Source: Hoplostethus atlanticus (Eukaryota > Chordata > Actinopteri > Trachichthyiformes > Trachichthyidae). From it: DNA of 64,000 nucleotides. The translations under genes and the position numbers were made by a program. Where the stretch lies: assembly GCA_034670405.1 (NCBI GenBank), contig JAXDDX010000087.1, positions 434,001 to 498,000 on the forward strand, given 5' to 3'. Shown here one piece after another: positions 1-12,547 of this stretch; position 1 is the stretch's first letter; each line of letters starts with the position of its first letter. The notes below the pieces were generated by a model, which ran no database searches, was not told where the DNA came from, and saw only the letters and a list, made by a program, of their open reading frames with translations.

Positions 1-1234
1 CCTGACTGAGTGCATGAGTTCGACAGGAGATCGGGAGGATCGAGTCGGACTGTGGATCGGAGACAGCGAGCTGGACCAGCAGCGGTGACCATCCGTCCGT
101 CAAGACCGGGTCGATTTATTCTGCTGTGGTGCAAATAAAGTGGCATGTTGGCCCGTTAACTCTGCCCTCCTGTCTCCCTCAAAAAGGGGGTCGCACTTCA
201 AAAAAGGTTAAGAACCCCTGGTCTAATATATTGATGACTTGCACGTGTGGCCAAACATGTTTGAAAAGGCTAGAACAGGCGTTATTGTTTGTGCGACAGT
301 GTGCTTTTATGGATCTCTTATGGCACATACAAATGATGAAAGTGAAAGATTATAAAAGATGAAAATGACGATGGTAAAATAGGCCGGTAACCCAGGTTAA
401 TGAATGAGAAAAGGTGATACTGCGACGGTACCTGCCCTTAATGTCACATTAAATCTGGCGGTGTGTTTTATGAATCCGGCCGATTCTTCCTTCCCAGTTT
501 GTTCATGTTGTTTTTCTAAAGGGGTGGACAGGTTTCCACCACAGTTGGGCTGTAAACCACTATCTAATGCAACGAATGTGTGAAACAAGTTTTAAATATA
601 TTCTGGTGTATTCTTTCTCATATTCCACGACTTCCCCAGAGAATGTATCAATTTCCCCGATTCCCTGTCTGATGTACACCTCTCAAAAATCCATGACACA
701 CAAGGAGAAGTGTCTTTCTGCATCTTCTAGTCCTGGTGCAGACATTTCTTGCCGCACTGCACTTTTACAATGCCCTTATCTACTTCTGTTTCGAAGGCAG
801 ACTGGGTACCCAGGCTAACTATTTAACTTCCAAATAACCACGCAGTAACCTTGTGATATGACAATGTAATAGGGATATACGGCGCAATGCAACACAGGGT
901 ACCCACTCTCCTTCAGAAATCATTTTCCAAGACGCAATTCAAGTCATTTCAGCTAAAGATGTTCTTATCAGTTTAAATTGCCTAATGTTACAGTGACACA
1001 GTTATGAGTATGTGGCTGCACATAATAGTTATGCTTAGTTTAAGGCAGATTGAAATGGATGGTTCATTAGCTCTAAATGGATCCAGAGCATGCTGGGAAA
1101 ATTATTTTAAATAACCTCCAGGCCAGAGAGACAATTGCGGGAGATAGACATTGAAAGTTTTCCGTGACATTGTATTCATTTTTTAGAAATGGAAAACTAG
1201 TTTGACGGTGTCCGTTATATGGTGGGGGACTTAC
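1..1234. other. ttc27 intron 8 (partial)
   Basis: About the first 210 bases resemble an LTR end: an AATAAA-containing stretch, then a CT-rich segment ending near GTCGCACTTCA. Bases 595-830 share words (GACTTCCCCAGAGA, CACCTCTCAAA) with 29630-29750 and look like a dispersed repeat. The rest, up to the donor of exon 8, is AT-rich intron with no coding signal. Confidence 0.5.
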
Positions 1235-1347
1235 CAGACGCCCAGGATGACAGCCTGCTCCTCCGCACTGAAATCAGGTACCTCATACTGACCAGGCTCA
1301 GCTAGCTTGATCTGGTTCAGCACAGTGTCGTCACCCAGTTCATGGTC
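1235..1347 (-). CDS. ttc27: ttc27 coding exon 8 (residues 315-351), last in window
   Basis: The acceptor is GTTCCTACAG/GACCAT and the donor is GGCGTCTG/GTAAGT. The 113-nt exon enters in phase 0 and ends in phase 2, leaving TG of a likely Cys codon. It reads [15 protein letters not shown], then [17 protein letters not shown], matching ELNDDTILNDIKLAD...MPDLCAEEIAIILGIC of TTC27. The intron upstream is GT-rich near the acceptor. Nothing in 1-1230 resembles the next family segment (NFQKNNP...), so the remaining exons lie beyond the left edge. Confidence 0.93.
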
Positions 1348-1715
1348 CTGTAGGAACACACACACACAGTCAGATGTGCGCACACACACACGCCATAAAC
1401 CACGGCATATGAATAAATAGCGCTGCCAGGTGAGCCAGTTCATTTAGGTGCTTCTCCAGCTTTTTGAGAAATTGCAATATATTGGGTATCTTTTAGTGCA
1501 GGTGACCTCTGTCAGAGATCAGTAAATTGCAACAACATCAACAGGTCTCTGGCACAGCTCGCACACCACTCTCACCTCTCCTGTCCCCTTGAGGTATCCC
1601 TTAAACACCAAGGAACAAATCATTAACTCTTGTCCTAGCTTGATTTAAAGTGGCACTTTTAAACCAAGGTGACCACTGGCTAAAGTAATAATCCATAATA
1701 TTTTCATATAAATAA

Positions 1716-2735
1716 GGCCGAATCCCAATTCACCCCTTGGCCCTACCCCTTAGCCCTTCCCCTCCGTTTTGCACGTTCACGTGAAGGGGTAGGGGTGTCC
1801 CAATTCTCTTGGGATCGAGGGGTAGGGCTAAGTGCAAGGGCTACATGGCCCTCCAAACGAACATTTTTCAGGGGCACACTACAAACCGAGGGCTATGAGA
1901 AATCTCCCAGAATGACCTGCGAATCAACTGGAAGATCATGGCGACCGCTACACTACCATCCAAAGTGAACCACAAATGTAGTATTTTCTTCGTTAATAAA
2001 GATTTTTAAAATATTCTAACCGTGGTATTATCTTAGTTTAATGTCGTTTCAATGTATTATAGACCTTTTCTTTATAACAAGCATAACAAAAAATCGCTAG
2101 TATGCCGATGTCTACCTCGCTAGTTACAACATTGTTTTTAGGCTGATTTGTGCATGACAGTCCCGCATTTTGACATATTTCCATGTCGCATTTCCCCCCT
2201 TTGATGGCATATGACGCCGAAATATAACTAAAGTTCGCCGAAGTATAACTAAGTTGTTGCACTTGTTACGGCTCCTCTAATATCAGTGCAGACTGGCAGG
2301 GTAACGTTAGGAGCACGGCTTGCTAGCCTACAGAGCACCGCTAACGCTATTCTGTCATGAAGTGGTCTGGTAATGAAGCAGTGGTCTTTTTTATTTGATG
2401 ACTTGTTTGATCGATTAGTAGTGTGAAACGTATAAATTGTGAATGAATCGCGAGCGTCCATGCTTTTCTATCTCCATCAGATGAACGGCAAATGTCACTG
2501 TGATAATACCATTATTGCCATAGTAATCTCCGATAACAAACTCGTCCCGTCTGTAGTAAACGTCATCGATGACGTATCAGCGTCTTGAAGGGTTGTCCCA
2601 ATTCTTAGGGAGAGATTTCTACCCCTACCCCTTGTGACTCTGTTCCGAGGGCCAAGGCGAAGGGCCAAGGCGAAGGGCCAAGGCGAAGGGCCAAGCCGAA
2701 GCCGTAGGGGTGAAAATGAGAATTGGGATTCGGCC
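1716..2735. mobile_element. Non-autonomous PIF/Harbinger-like DNA transposon
   Basis: The left end GGCCGAATCCCAATTC is mirrored at the right end as GAATTGGGATTCGGCC, and both ends are flanked by TAA. A 3-bp TAA duplication is the PIF/Harbinger signature. Just inside the right end is a 13-bp tandem repeat (GGGCCAAGGCGAA, about four units, 2648-2700). CCCTTGGCCCTACCCC-type words lie at the left. The interior has no transposase-like ORF, so it depends on a helper element. Confidence 0.75.
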
Positions 2736-5700
2736 TAAATGTCCGTTTTGCTACTCTACCACCGACTGATAAAACACAATAGGGATTCAACCTATACCCA
2801 GTTCATGGGTATCGCCAAAATAAAAAGGATCTTGAGGATTACCCCAGTGCTTTGATTTGTAAATGAGCAAAGATATATATGTATATGGGTGATTCTACAT
2901 AATCAATTGCAGTCTCTACCAAGAAAGTGTTTTAGAAAATAACTCAATTTTCAGATATTGAACAGAAAATGACATCATGTAGTGATCTAATTAGCTTTGT
3001 ATGAGATAATGCTAAGTTAAATATTAAAAAAAAAATAATAATAATAATAATTTTTTTTTTTTAGAAATTGGAAAGCTTTAGCTAAAAAATGTCGTCTCCA
3101 ATTTTCATGTCAATACCGAAACGCTCACTGTTTGAGTCTCCAAAATGAGCCTGATTTTAGCCACACCCCTACAATTGCACCCAGGAAACTGTCATAGCCA
3201 CATGGGGAGTAGGTCAGTTCCAACATTTTGAAGTAATTGCATTCCTGAAAGTCAGTATGTGACATTAACGGGTGTCAATACCGAACATTTATTTTTTCAT
3301 ATTTTGTAAAAACTCTGGATTTTAGGCCAACATAGTGTTTTATAGAAGGAGCATTAGCTAGCATTTTGTAGCTAGCTAGCATGTATGCCAAGACTAAGTT
3401 AACGATAGTCACTTCTATAACGGTCACTACCATAACAAATGACATTGCTTTGTGTATCTACTTGAATACATATGCTTTAGAATTGGAGAACATAGAATAC
3501 AAATTTCAAGATTTTTACACCCCCCAAATTAAACCGTTTCTGCAGAATCATCCATATAAAAGTTGTGAAAATAGTGAAAACAGCTTGGTGAATGTGAACA
3601 TGTGGGGTTTTACTGCCAGGAACACCTGTGAGAAATGACAACTATTTGGAAATAGTTTGGCGCCTGAAGAGTTTGGTGGTCCCCTGCTTGAGATTTCTAC
3701 TTCAGCAGTTTACGCACACATTAAGTGCCAGATGGCTTGGCTTGCGACGCAGAGCTGATAATGTACATCAGCAAGCAAAACACACCGACAGCTGGACAGT
3801 CACACTCACCACAAATACACACACACACACACATCACCTCAATTAAACATATGTGAACCTACTTCAATACAAAGAGCAAGACACAGGAGCACACACACCT
3901 TGCATACACTCATAACAGTAAAGCAGCTGCGATAGGCAGCCAATGTACCAGCTCCCGCCGTTTTCTGCATTGTAATTCTCCCATCACTCCTTCCCTGGGA
4001 TGTTTTCCACCTAATCATTTTACCTCTTTCTGCTTTCCCTCACCGGGCTAATCAAAGAAGCAGCCATCTGTGGCAAATCACAAATCTGGAGCTTAATCCC
4101 ATATTGTATTTTTTTTGTATTGTATTGTAAGTGCTTCTTCTTCATCGGCATTCCACAGACTCAACCTTTTCCAATGGTGTGGAACAGAAAAATGCTCTTC
4201 AGTCTTTCAAAAAGGATAGGGTTAGGGTTAGTTAGTTCCTTAGTTCCTAGAGACCTGTTGATTGACACAATGCTTTATGTGCAGCTCAAGACTGAAGACT
4301 TAGAGTCTGATTAAAGGAGACAGGCAGCAGAGGTAGTTGGCCGATGGGTATGAGGAGCTGGCTAAGCAGTTATACAGTGAATGCAGGGTTCTTCTTTAAA
4401 TATGTGAGGTATATGCAATTTCTTAATCTTCTCAAGCAATCTCGATAAACTCAATATGGATTCAAATTTGAGGCTTTCAGAATTTGGGATTGAACGTTGA
4501 AGTCAAATACTGGTCACATCTTGCTTGTTTCCAATGGCAAACATATTGATGTGACACAACCAAAATGACCCCATACCCTAAGCTGTGACAATGTGGTTTG
4601 GGACAGACAACAAGAACTTTGGATCAGACCCCCTTTCACTCCAATCAATCCGAGTGCCAAATACAGTGAGACCCAGAGCGAAAGACAATGCCGGATTTCC
4701 TCACCGCCAGCATTTTTGATTGGCCAGGGACGGAGTGCGCCTATTCTGTCCATTCCAGACAGGCAGCCAGTGAGCTCTGGTTAATGAAAGTCTTGATTGA
4801 GCCCATTTACTCCCCCTCCACTAGTAATGAGGGCATTAGTGGTCTGAGCAGAGCACAAGGAGCTGGGCTGGATCCTGGCCATGGCCATGAGATAGAGGGA
4901 GTCGTGGACTGTGGCCAGCAATGTTTTGGGAGGTTTTGGAAAGTATACAAGAGGAGGAGGCTGATTTCTGATTTTCTGGAGACACAAGTCCATTTCCAGA
5001 AGAACTTTTATCCTCAGCTCATCGTTTCCAGTGCCGAACATAAATTGGCCATTCAAACCACAGCTAATAGCAGTAATTTTGTCTTACAACCCATTTCCAG
5101 ATATTAGGTTTAATCACAAAGTTATGAAAGTTATCTTTTGATGAAAATATAAACTATTGTACAATATTGTATTTTATCAATTGGCAATGTCTAAAAGATT
5201 TTGTCACATGTTATCTCTAGTGCAGTCTAGCTACATTTTAAACTTAGCTAAATTTACCAGCCGCCATGGCGTCACGTATTACTTTAAATGACCTAATGTG
5301 TTTGTTTAAGGACGAGATGAGGAATATTCACAGCATTGAACTATTGTGCAGCTACTTTGGAAACAGCTAGCTTGTTTGATGGCCAAGCGCAGAGTTATTT
5401 GATTCGTCTACACGTTGTGGCATTGCTCCATGGGATATGTAGTTTTCTGGCTGATGACACCAAATAGGTTGCAACATAAATTTTTTGGGAATATATTCTG
5501 AATCACAGATTTCAAGAACACCAGGATGCAGTTTCTGCTGGAATTGCACTCACTAATGGAAATGTACTGATGATATGACAAATATTTGTTTTTTATGACC
5601 CATCCCAATTTGTGATCTCCATTTTAGAGTCAGGAATAGTGGGAGAAAGGTGAAAAGTGTTTACACAGAAGTATGGGAGTAAGCCAGGCATCTTAACTTG

Positions 5701-7929
5701 GTTTCTCATAATCAGAGTAACTTTACCAGGTTACTTGAGAAACCAGGTTAAGATGGGAATTCTCTGTGAATGGAAACATAGGCATTGGCATGAGGCTGGA
5801 CTGGTTTTACAGGGTGTGTGTAGATAGGACAGACCTGTAGCACTACCAAAAGGGCTTTCTTCTGTGTGTGACGTATTGAATTATGAGACAACCCATTAAA
5901 TAGCTGCACCATTCAAGAAAAAAATAGCATGTGGTCACTCTGAAATACACACTGTTGATTTTCAGTACAGCTACATGGTCGGTGGGGTGCTGCAGAGACT
6001 TCCCAGTTGCTAGACTTACCCCAACACTCAAGTTTGTCAGCCATCTCATGATGAAGTGCCGATTAGAGGCCCACTACAGGTGGCCAGACACACACACACA
6101 CCCACACACCCACACACCCCAACAGAAAAGAGCTGAACGGCTAGGGTAAAGGGCTTCACGGTGCTTTTGGGATTTGGGAGAGGTGAGCAGAATGAAGGCG
6201 TTTGTGGAGGGTCTCTCTTAATCACACACAAACACAAAGCAGCCTTTCCAGATGTTTGAAGAGTATGGCATGATGAGGTACCAGGGGAGACGTTGGGGCA
6301 GGGTCTCCCAAAATATCTTGTTGCTTTAATAAGTTTAGCACCATCCAGTCTTTTCCAGCATTGTGATTTGTCGTGTCATAACCCATAATTCTCCCTTTCA
6401 TCCCTTATCTGCATTTCTTCAGTTAACGCATGGTCCCTTCTGGATCCCGGCACACTAAATCCCTTTCCCGTTGACTCCTTTGGACCTTTTTGCTGGCAGT
6501 GTCTGTGCATAATGTGCTTATATCCAGCAGGTTCACTCATCATTCCCTGTTTGGTGCTTCTATCTACTTTGGCCATCAAGCCACACTTGTCAGAAGTGGG
6601 GAATTGATTCATAAGGGCATAATTTTCGATCTGACAGTGAAGGACTTAACTTTAATACATATAGTAGTGCTTCATTTTCCAGTGGTTAACTTGGCTTTAG
6701 ACTATGTCCTTGCACGAGTTACCCCTCTTGTTCACCTGCTCTCGCTGGTGCGGAGTTATTTAAACCACCAGGATATTAAGACATCCCCAGAAGGGACCAG
6801 AATTGTGGGAGCAAGGGCTGCAAAGACTCTGGTTGGCTGTTAGAGCAGAAATAATCTGTTGTTTTTTTTGGTTAATCATACTTAGCAGCTCACTCCTCCC
6901 GACACCTCCCAGATGCAGAGAAAATGCCTCAAGCTAATGCTCGCTCCCTTTGCTGTACACTTGTTCATGCTAGCAGCTTAAACTGAATACAGGGTCTGAA
7001 ATTAACACCCGCCAAGCAACAAATGCCGGTAAAATTCGTCTTAAAATAAGTATTACCAGCTACACTAGATAATGTTTGAATGCCTCGGTTATATTGAGTT
7101 CTGTTGCACTTCATGATGAATTACAAACTTGATCCACTACTACCTACTCTATACGCAAATTAGCCCTGAAAGGTAAGGTGGTCTTTTTTTCTTTTTTAAA
7201 TATATTAAAAAAAGATATATATTTTTTTTGTTATCAGCCCTTTGCAGGTGAGACAAAAGGGTTAATTTCAGACACTCCTGAATAAATACTTACTAGAGTA
7301 TGACCAATCACATGCTTAAAAACAATCCATCTTTTTAAAAAACAACTTTTTCAAAATCTTTTAATTTATGTGTTAGATGTCACAAGACACACGTTTGGTG
7401 TATTTGAGAGTTTCCGACTAGAGTGGCTCTTAAATGACGCGACTGCTGATATCAGCCGCGGGACACTGTGCTGAGATGTGGAGTCACTTGATGCTGCAGG
7501 ACCATAAAACTATCAAGTGGCATGATAGAGAGGTTTGTCAGAAATCACTTCAGGCTAGGGGAATGCAGAGTCATGGCCCCTTAAATGAGAATTGGCCCTC
7601 ACCTCCTTATCTGTCAAGTCACAGTTGATGAGAAACAAAGTCCAGATATTTGAGGTTGTGGAACTAATTCCTTTAAAGCGTAAATGCCAAAATCCTTGAA
7701 TCCCATAATGCATCTTCAAGAACACCTTCAAGATAAGGTGAAAGGTTATTGCATCTATGTGATCATATTTAGGAATATTAGAAAATAATAAGCGATCACA
7801 ATGGATGGGTCATAAAAAAATATTAAAATATTTGTTTGCAGGGATCAACAACAAACATTATTTTTTTAAATACTGAGATGTGTTAAAATAATTTCAACAG
7901 AGTGAACTTACTATGCTCAAACGGCTGAG

Positions 7930-8110
7930 TAAGGGTGCTTTTACACCAAGCAGAGTTAGAGTGGTGTATTTTGTGTTTGTTTGGAATGATACCATTCAAA
8001 GTGCGGAAGTCTCGGATCTCTTCCAAGTGAACTGTGCAGTTCAGTTCATTAGGAGTGAGAACATAATCCAAACCAGCTACGTGAAACAAACAAAACAGGG
8101 CGAATCTGGA
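7930..8110 (+). repeat. Dispersed repeat, TTCACACCAAGC family, copy 1 (partial)
   Basis: GGTGCTTTTACACCAAGCAG, then GTGCAGTTCAGTTCATTAGG and GAACATAATCCAAACCAGC, matching parts of the copies at 30.6 and 40.0 kb. Confidence 0.55.
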
Positions 8111-9982
8111 GTCAAGATGAGGTGAGGTGAAATGCCATGGGCTGAGGGATGAGGGGGGTATGAATTTCTATTCATACCTTGCTTTTGTGTTTTTTTTTAT
8201 TTTGTTTTTATTGTTTTTGATTATTCATTTTAGTGAGACAGACAGACTCTAAAAACGCTGTCTGACAAAAACCTGATATCGACTCGACAACAGAGGGTAA
8301 TTGTTAACTAATTGTTTGTTAATTAATTCTTGTTTTTTACTCCAAAATTGGGGTGTTACTCGGAGAAGTGACATTACCCCAGCTGCTAGCGGAGTCTATA
8401 TATTCAACAAGTCACATAATCATACAATCACAAGTGGAAAATTAACTTTCTCCCGCATTGAACGTTTGTGGCCTCAGATGAGCATTTAAAAAGTAGAAAA
8501 GTACCTCACGTTGCCCTCAAACATCATCGTCCATCGGCCGAATCCAAGTACACACTAAATATTCAAATACTCCATGCACTTAATAGTAAACTGTGATAAA
8601 AATGGACATGCGCACATCCCTAATCATGATTAAAAGAAAAGGGGGGGGGGTAATAAAAAGATCCATAGTATATTCTCAGCTTGACATCACATTGCTGTGT
8701 GACCTTGTAGTGTGGCTCAGTGACTCATTGGATTTGAAACAAAGGGGCTGAAAGGAAATGTGGCCTGAGAGGAGTCGGGTCAGATCAAGTAGATGGTGGT
8801 TGAGCAGCCTCGGAGTGCAGATGTGGACAAACAGGTAGCTTGTGTGTGAATGTGTGTGTCTGTGTCCGTTTGTGCATGAGTGACAATGATACTGGGTAGT
8901 AGTGTGTACTTTGTGTAATTGTACGTGAATTTGTTTGTGCGAGTACAAGTGTGTCTCTGTGGGGGTGTAAGCAGAATAAGTGTCAAGAGACAGTAAAAAG
9001 AAAGCGAGAGAACAAGAAAGAAGGTGTGTGTGTGTGTAATGATTCAGGCAGAGCTGACAGGCAAGCAGGCTGCGGCAGCTTGTTTCTTCTCTGTGACTTT
9101 AGGTGCCAAGCAAACATGATTGTCCCTCATTCCAAATATCCAAAATGGACTCCATAATTAGACCAAATTCCATCCTATATTGTATCCTTCTGTGAAGAGG
9201 GGGTTCTGTACATGGTATACACCAATGGATCAGCAGCTTCACTCCAAAAATATCAGTATTAGCCTTCAAAAACTCTATTGGTCGAACCCACCCTCTGGTG
9301 AAGCTCCAGTTGAGTTTATTCACATTATCCAGGCAAAACATGACCATCACACAAGGCTTTTGGCAGCGATAAAGGTGAAGAGATATTTGCCTGTGACAGG
9401 GTCAAATACAGACACCACCTATCGTCTCTCCGTAGACACATTCAAAACGCAAAAGACTTTTAAAAAGCTTTAGAAGCAAACATGAAAAGTATCTTTGAGG
9501 CTCTAAGAGATCATCTATCGATATAAAGTTGGAAATATTTTACTGTTCTTTCTTGCCGGAAACTTAATCCCTGGCAAAGGCACAGACTACTTCTGACCTG
9601 ATGAATGGACCAAATAGACACTCAAGAATGCACAATAAAATTCTCTCCTTTGGTTTTAACAGAGAACAGGGACATAGAGATACAGTGAAATGAAGTGTAT
9701 GGCGATTCCATTGAACCTACAGTAGAAATGATCTTCAGATACCGCCAGCATATTAATGGTCCAGAGGTGGACATCCCCCTCTACTGATGACGTTGGGTAT
9801 TACTGATTATTTGCCCCTGATGTGGGTAGTAGAAGAGGGTGAGGTGGAGCTGTACAAAAATGAAGCAGGGTGTTGCTGGAAAATGACATGGAGCTAAGTT
9901 AACTTTCCTTAGATAAATCCTTTAAATGAGGCTTTAAAAACACTAGATTGGTGGGAAGACAACGAAAAACAGAAGCTCATAC

Positions 9983-10122
9983 CTTAGGCAGGCTGGCGAG
10001 TGGGGTGGGGGTGGGACTCGCTTCACCATCGGCATGGCTGGGCCAGTCCTTCTTCCGCTGGACATCGAGGATGAGCTGAGCCAAGAACTTCTGCTGGAAA
10101 TGGGTCCGTTTGCCAAGAGCAC
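9983..10122 (-). CDS. ttc27: ttc27 coding exon 7 (residues 268-314)
   Basis: The acceptor is TTATTATCCAG/GTGCTC and the donor is CCTAAG/GTATGA. The 140-nt exon takes the phase-1 base from exon 6 (ACT-G/GT) and ends in phase 0. It reads GALGKRTHFQQKFLAQLILD followed by VQRKKDW and a Pro/Thr-rich PTPTPLASLPK tail, matching [21 protein letters not shown]...PAPTPQEHL of human TTC27. The family-like peptide is not in the longest open frame here; exon phasing selects it. The acceptor lies only a few bases from the microsatellite tail of a LINE. Confidence 0.93.
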
Positions 10123-10125
10123 CTG

Positions 10126-12115
10126 GATAATAATAATAATCTTTATTTCTATAGCACTTTTCAAAACAAGGTTATAAAGTGCGTCACAACCAAGAAAAAT
10201 TAGAGTCAACAATGAAAGAACAACAGAATTAAGACAGAATGAGATAAAAACGAAAGAACAGTGAGGTACAAAACGGATAAAACAAAATGAATAAACAAAT
10301 AACACACAAGGCAATAAGGATAAAATAAGTATACGTCAAATATCACAGAAAGGCCGTACGATATAAGTTTGTTTTAAGAAGTGATTTAAAAGATGATACT
10401 GACTGCCAGCCTGAGCTCCTCAGGCAAGGTGATGCAAAGTCGAGGAGCCCTGATAGCAAAAGTCTGGTCACCTTTAGTCATTAGCATGGACACAGGAACA
10501 GTCAGAAGGGCCCTGCCTGAGGATCTCAGGCTGTTTGCAGGCTCAGAAGGGATCAAAAGATCACTAACCTGAGGGCCAGGCCATGCAAGGCCTTAAAACA
10601 ATCAGTAAAACCTTAAAATCAATTCTAAAACCGACAGGCAACCTGTGAAGTGACTCCAAAATGGGGGAGATATGATCCTGTCTCTTAGTTTCAGTTGAAA
10701 GCCTTGCTGCAATATTCTGAACACACTGGAAGCGTTCTGTTTTTGGTTAAGGCAGGTAAACAGGGCATTGCAGTAGTCAAGGCGAGATTAAATAAAAGCA
10801 TGTATAATCCTCTCTATATCACTGAAGTTCAAGACAGAACTAACTTTTGCGATGTTTCTGAGATGAAAAAAGCATGACTGAACAAGCTTTTTGTATGCTA
10901 AGGCTCGGGTCAAAAAGGACTAGTCAGTTGTTGGAGGCAGGCTTAATATGTTGATTTAATGGATTAAGGGCAGGTCGAATTAGGCTAGACGCACTCTCAG
11001 GGCCTACAACAAGGATTTCAGTTTTGTCCGAATTTAATTGTGGAACATTTTTGGACATCTAGTCCTCGTTCATCTGATAAACAACTATGCAATGAGGCCA
11101 AATTAGTTCACTCAGCTTGACTGAGAGGTACAGCTGGATATCATCGGCATAACAGTGACAGGAGATGCTATGCTGCCTAATTAAATGACCTAAAGGGAGC
11201 ATATACAGAGATAAAATTGGTCCAAGAATTGAGCCTTGTAGTACACCACATGTGATCAAGGACTGAGAGACAATATAGCCATCAATGGACACAAGACATT
11301 TCCTAACAGTCAGGTATGATGAGACCCAATCTAGAGCAGTTCATGAAATACCAACCCGCTGCCTCAATCTATCTATGAGGATACCATGGTCTCTAGTATC
11401 GAAAGCAGCACTGAGGTCAAGCAGAACTAATACTGAGCACTCGCCTGTATCAGCATTCATCAAGATATCATTTACAACCCTAAGAAGGGCAGTTTCAGTA
11501 CTGTGCTGCTGGTGACAACCAGACTGAAATTTTTCGAATGTGTTATTTTTCAATACTTTTAGGAATAGGCTTGATACAGCCTTCTCCAGGATTATATATT
11601 ATTAGGTAATTTTAAAATTAGTCTATAATTACTTACTTTTGAAAAGTTTTTTTTTTTTTTTTTTTAAAAAGAGGCTGAAGGCAAGGTGTCTTAAAATAGT
11701 CAGGGACACAACCAGAGGACAAAGAGCCGTTTACAAAATATAGCAAGCTATGTCCTACAGTGTCTAAAACTAAAAGGAATTTGGTTGCTATGACTTCAAG
11801 GGGGCTGGAAGACGGCCTCATGTGTGAAATGGATTGCCCTAAATTGACTCAGGGTGTCTCGATGAGGACAGGATACGTCAGTAAATAAAATAGGGCAGGA
11901 AATCTTAAGACCTGATGTCCTCCATCTTATCTAAAAAGATTAAAAATGTGTCTCAGTAAGAATTTGAGGAAACAAACACCGGGTTTACAAGGCAACCAAT
12001 AGTTTTAAACAAGAACCTGGGATTGTGCTGATTGGTATAGATATAGAAATAGCTTTCTTTTGCATAGTTAATTTTTTGATTATAAGATAGTAATAACTCC
12101 TTCATATTAGAGTTC
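10126..12115 (-). mobile_element. 5'-truncated L2/CR1-group LINE
   Basis: Minus-strand reverse-transcriptase fragments appear in order. Near 11.8 kb is a GCVPDYFKT segment; at 11553-11341 is FEKFQSG...HSTETALLRVVND with LLDLSAAFDT; at 11240-11090 is GVLQGSILGPILSLYM and then CYADDIQLYL, the catalytic YADD box. The 3' end is TTTCTATAGC plus an (ATT)n tail at 10126-10140. Frameshifts and stops show it is dead. NPRFLFKTIG-like residues near 12.0 kb suggest it extends to about 12115. Confidence 0.85.
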
Positions 12116-12547
12116 CTAGGTGGTTGCTAGATGCTTACGAGTGGCTACTTGGATGTGACTAGATGGTCACTAGAATGTTAGTCAAGGAGGTTATATAGAA
12201 GAACTGGAGAAGGCCCCCCATTCATTTCAACGATAGTTGCTCACCCGGCGCATACACCAAAAAAGTGTTCACTTCCTGGTTTTACTTCTGTGTTGTGCGG
12301 CTGATGGCACATCCGTATTAATGTCTGCTTACGTAATAGCGCATTGGAGAGTTCTGAGTTCAACGTTTTTAAATAAATACAGGAATCGCCTGAAATTCAT
12401 GATCATCTGTCCATGAATACTTAATGTTCATACATGTAGGTACTATGAAGCTGCTTTACACTATGTAATTTAAATGCAACTTCTGAATTACTTAGATGAA
12501 AATTGGCATGAAAATTGCTTTGCAACACAGTTTTAATATATGTACAT

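Larger units (their letters stand above)
1348..9982. other. ttc27 intron 7
   Basis: An 8.6-kb intron. It holds the Harbinger element at 1716-2735, short CA runs near 3815 and 6087, an imperfect palindrome at 5689-5755, and a copy of the TTCACACCAAGC dispersed family near 7930-8110. An open stretch at 4688-5107 has no recognisable protein. Segments 9100-9480 and 3070-3640 look unique or are ancient repeats I cannot classify. Confidence 0.6.

Noticed and set aside
1..1230. Next ttc27 exon
   Set aside because: No minus-strand peptide resembles the expected continuation, and no matching phase-2 acceptor was found.
4216..4234. TTAGGG-like telomeric repeat, also near 27553
   Set aside because: Only about two units each; too short to be an interstitial telomere.
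4688..5107. 139-codon open frame, plus strand
   Set aside because: No recognisable domain, no splice or start context, and an equally long frame lies on the other strand; consistent with chance in an intron.
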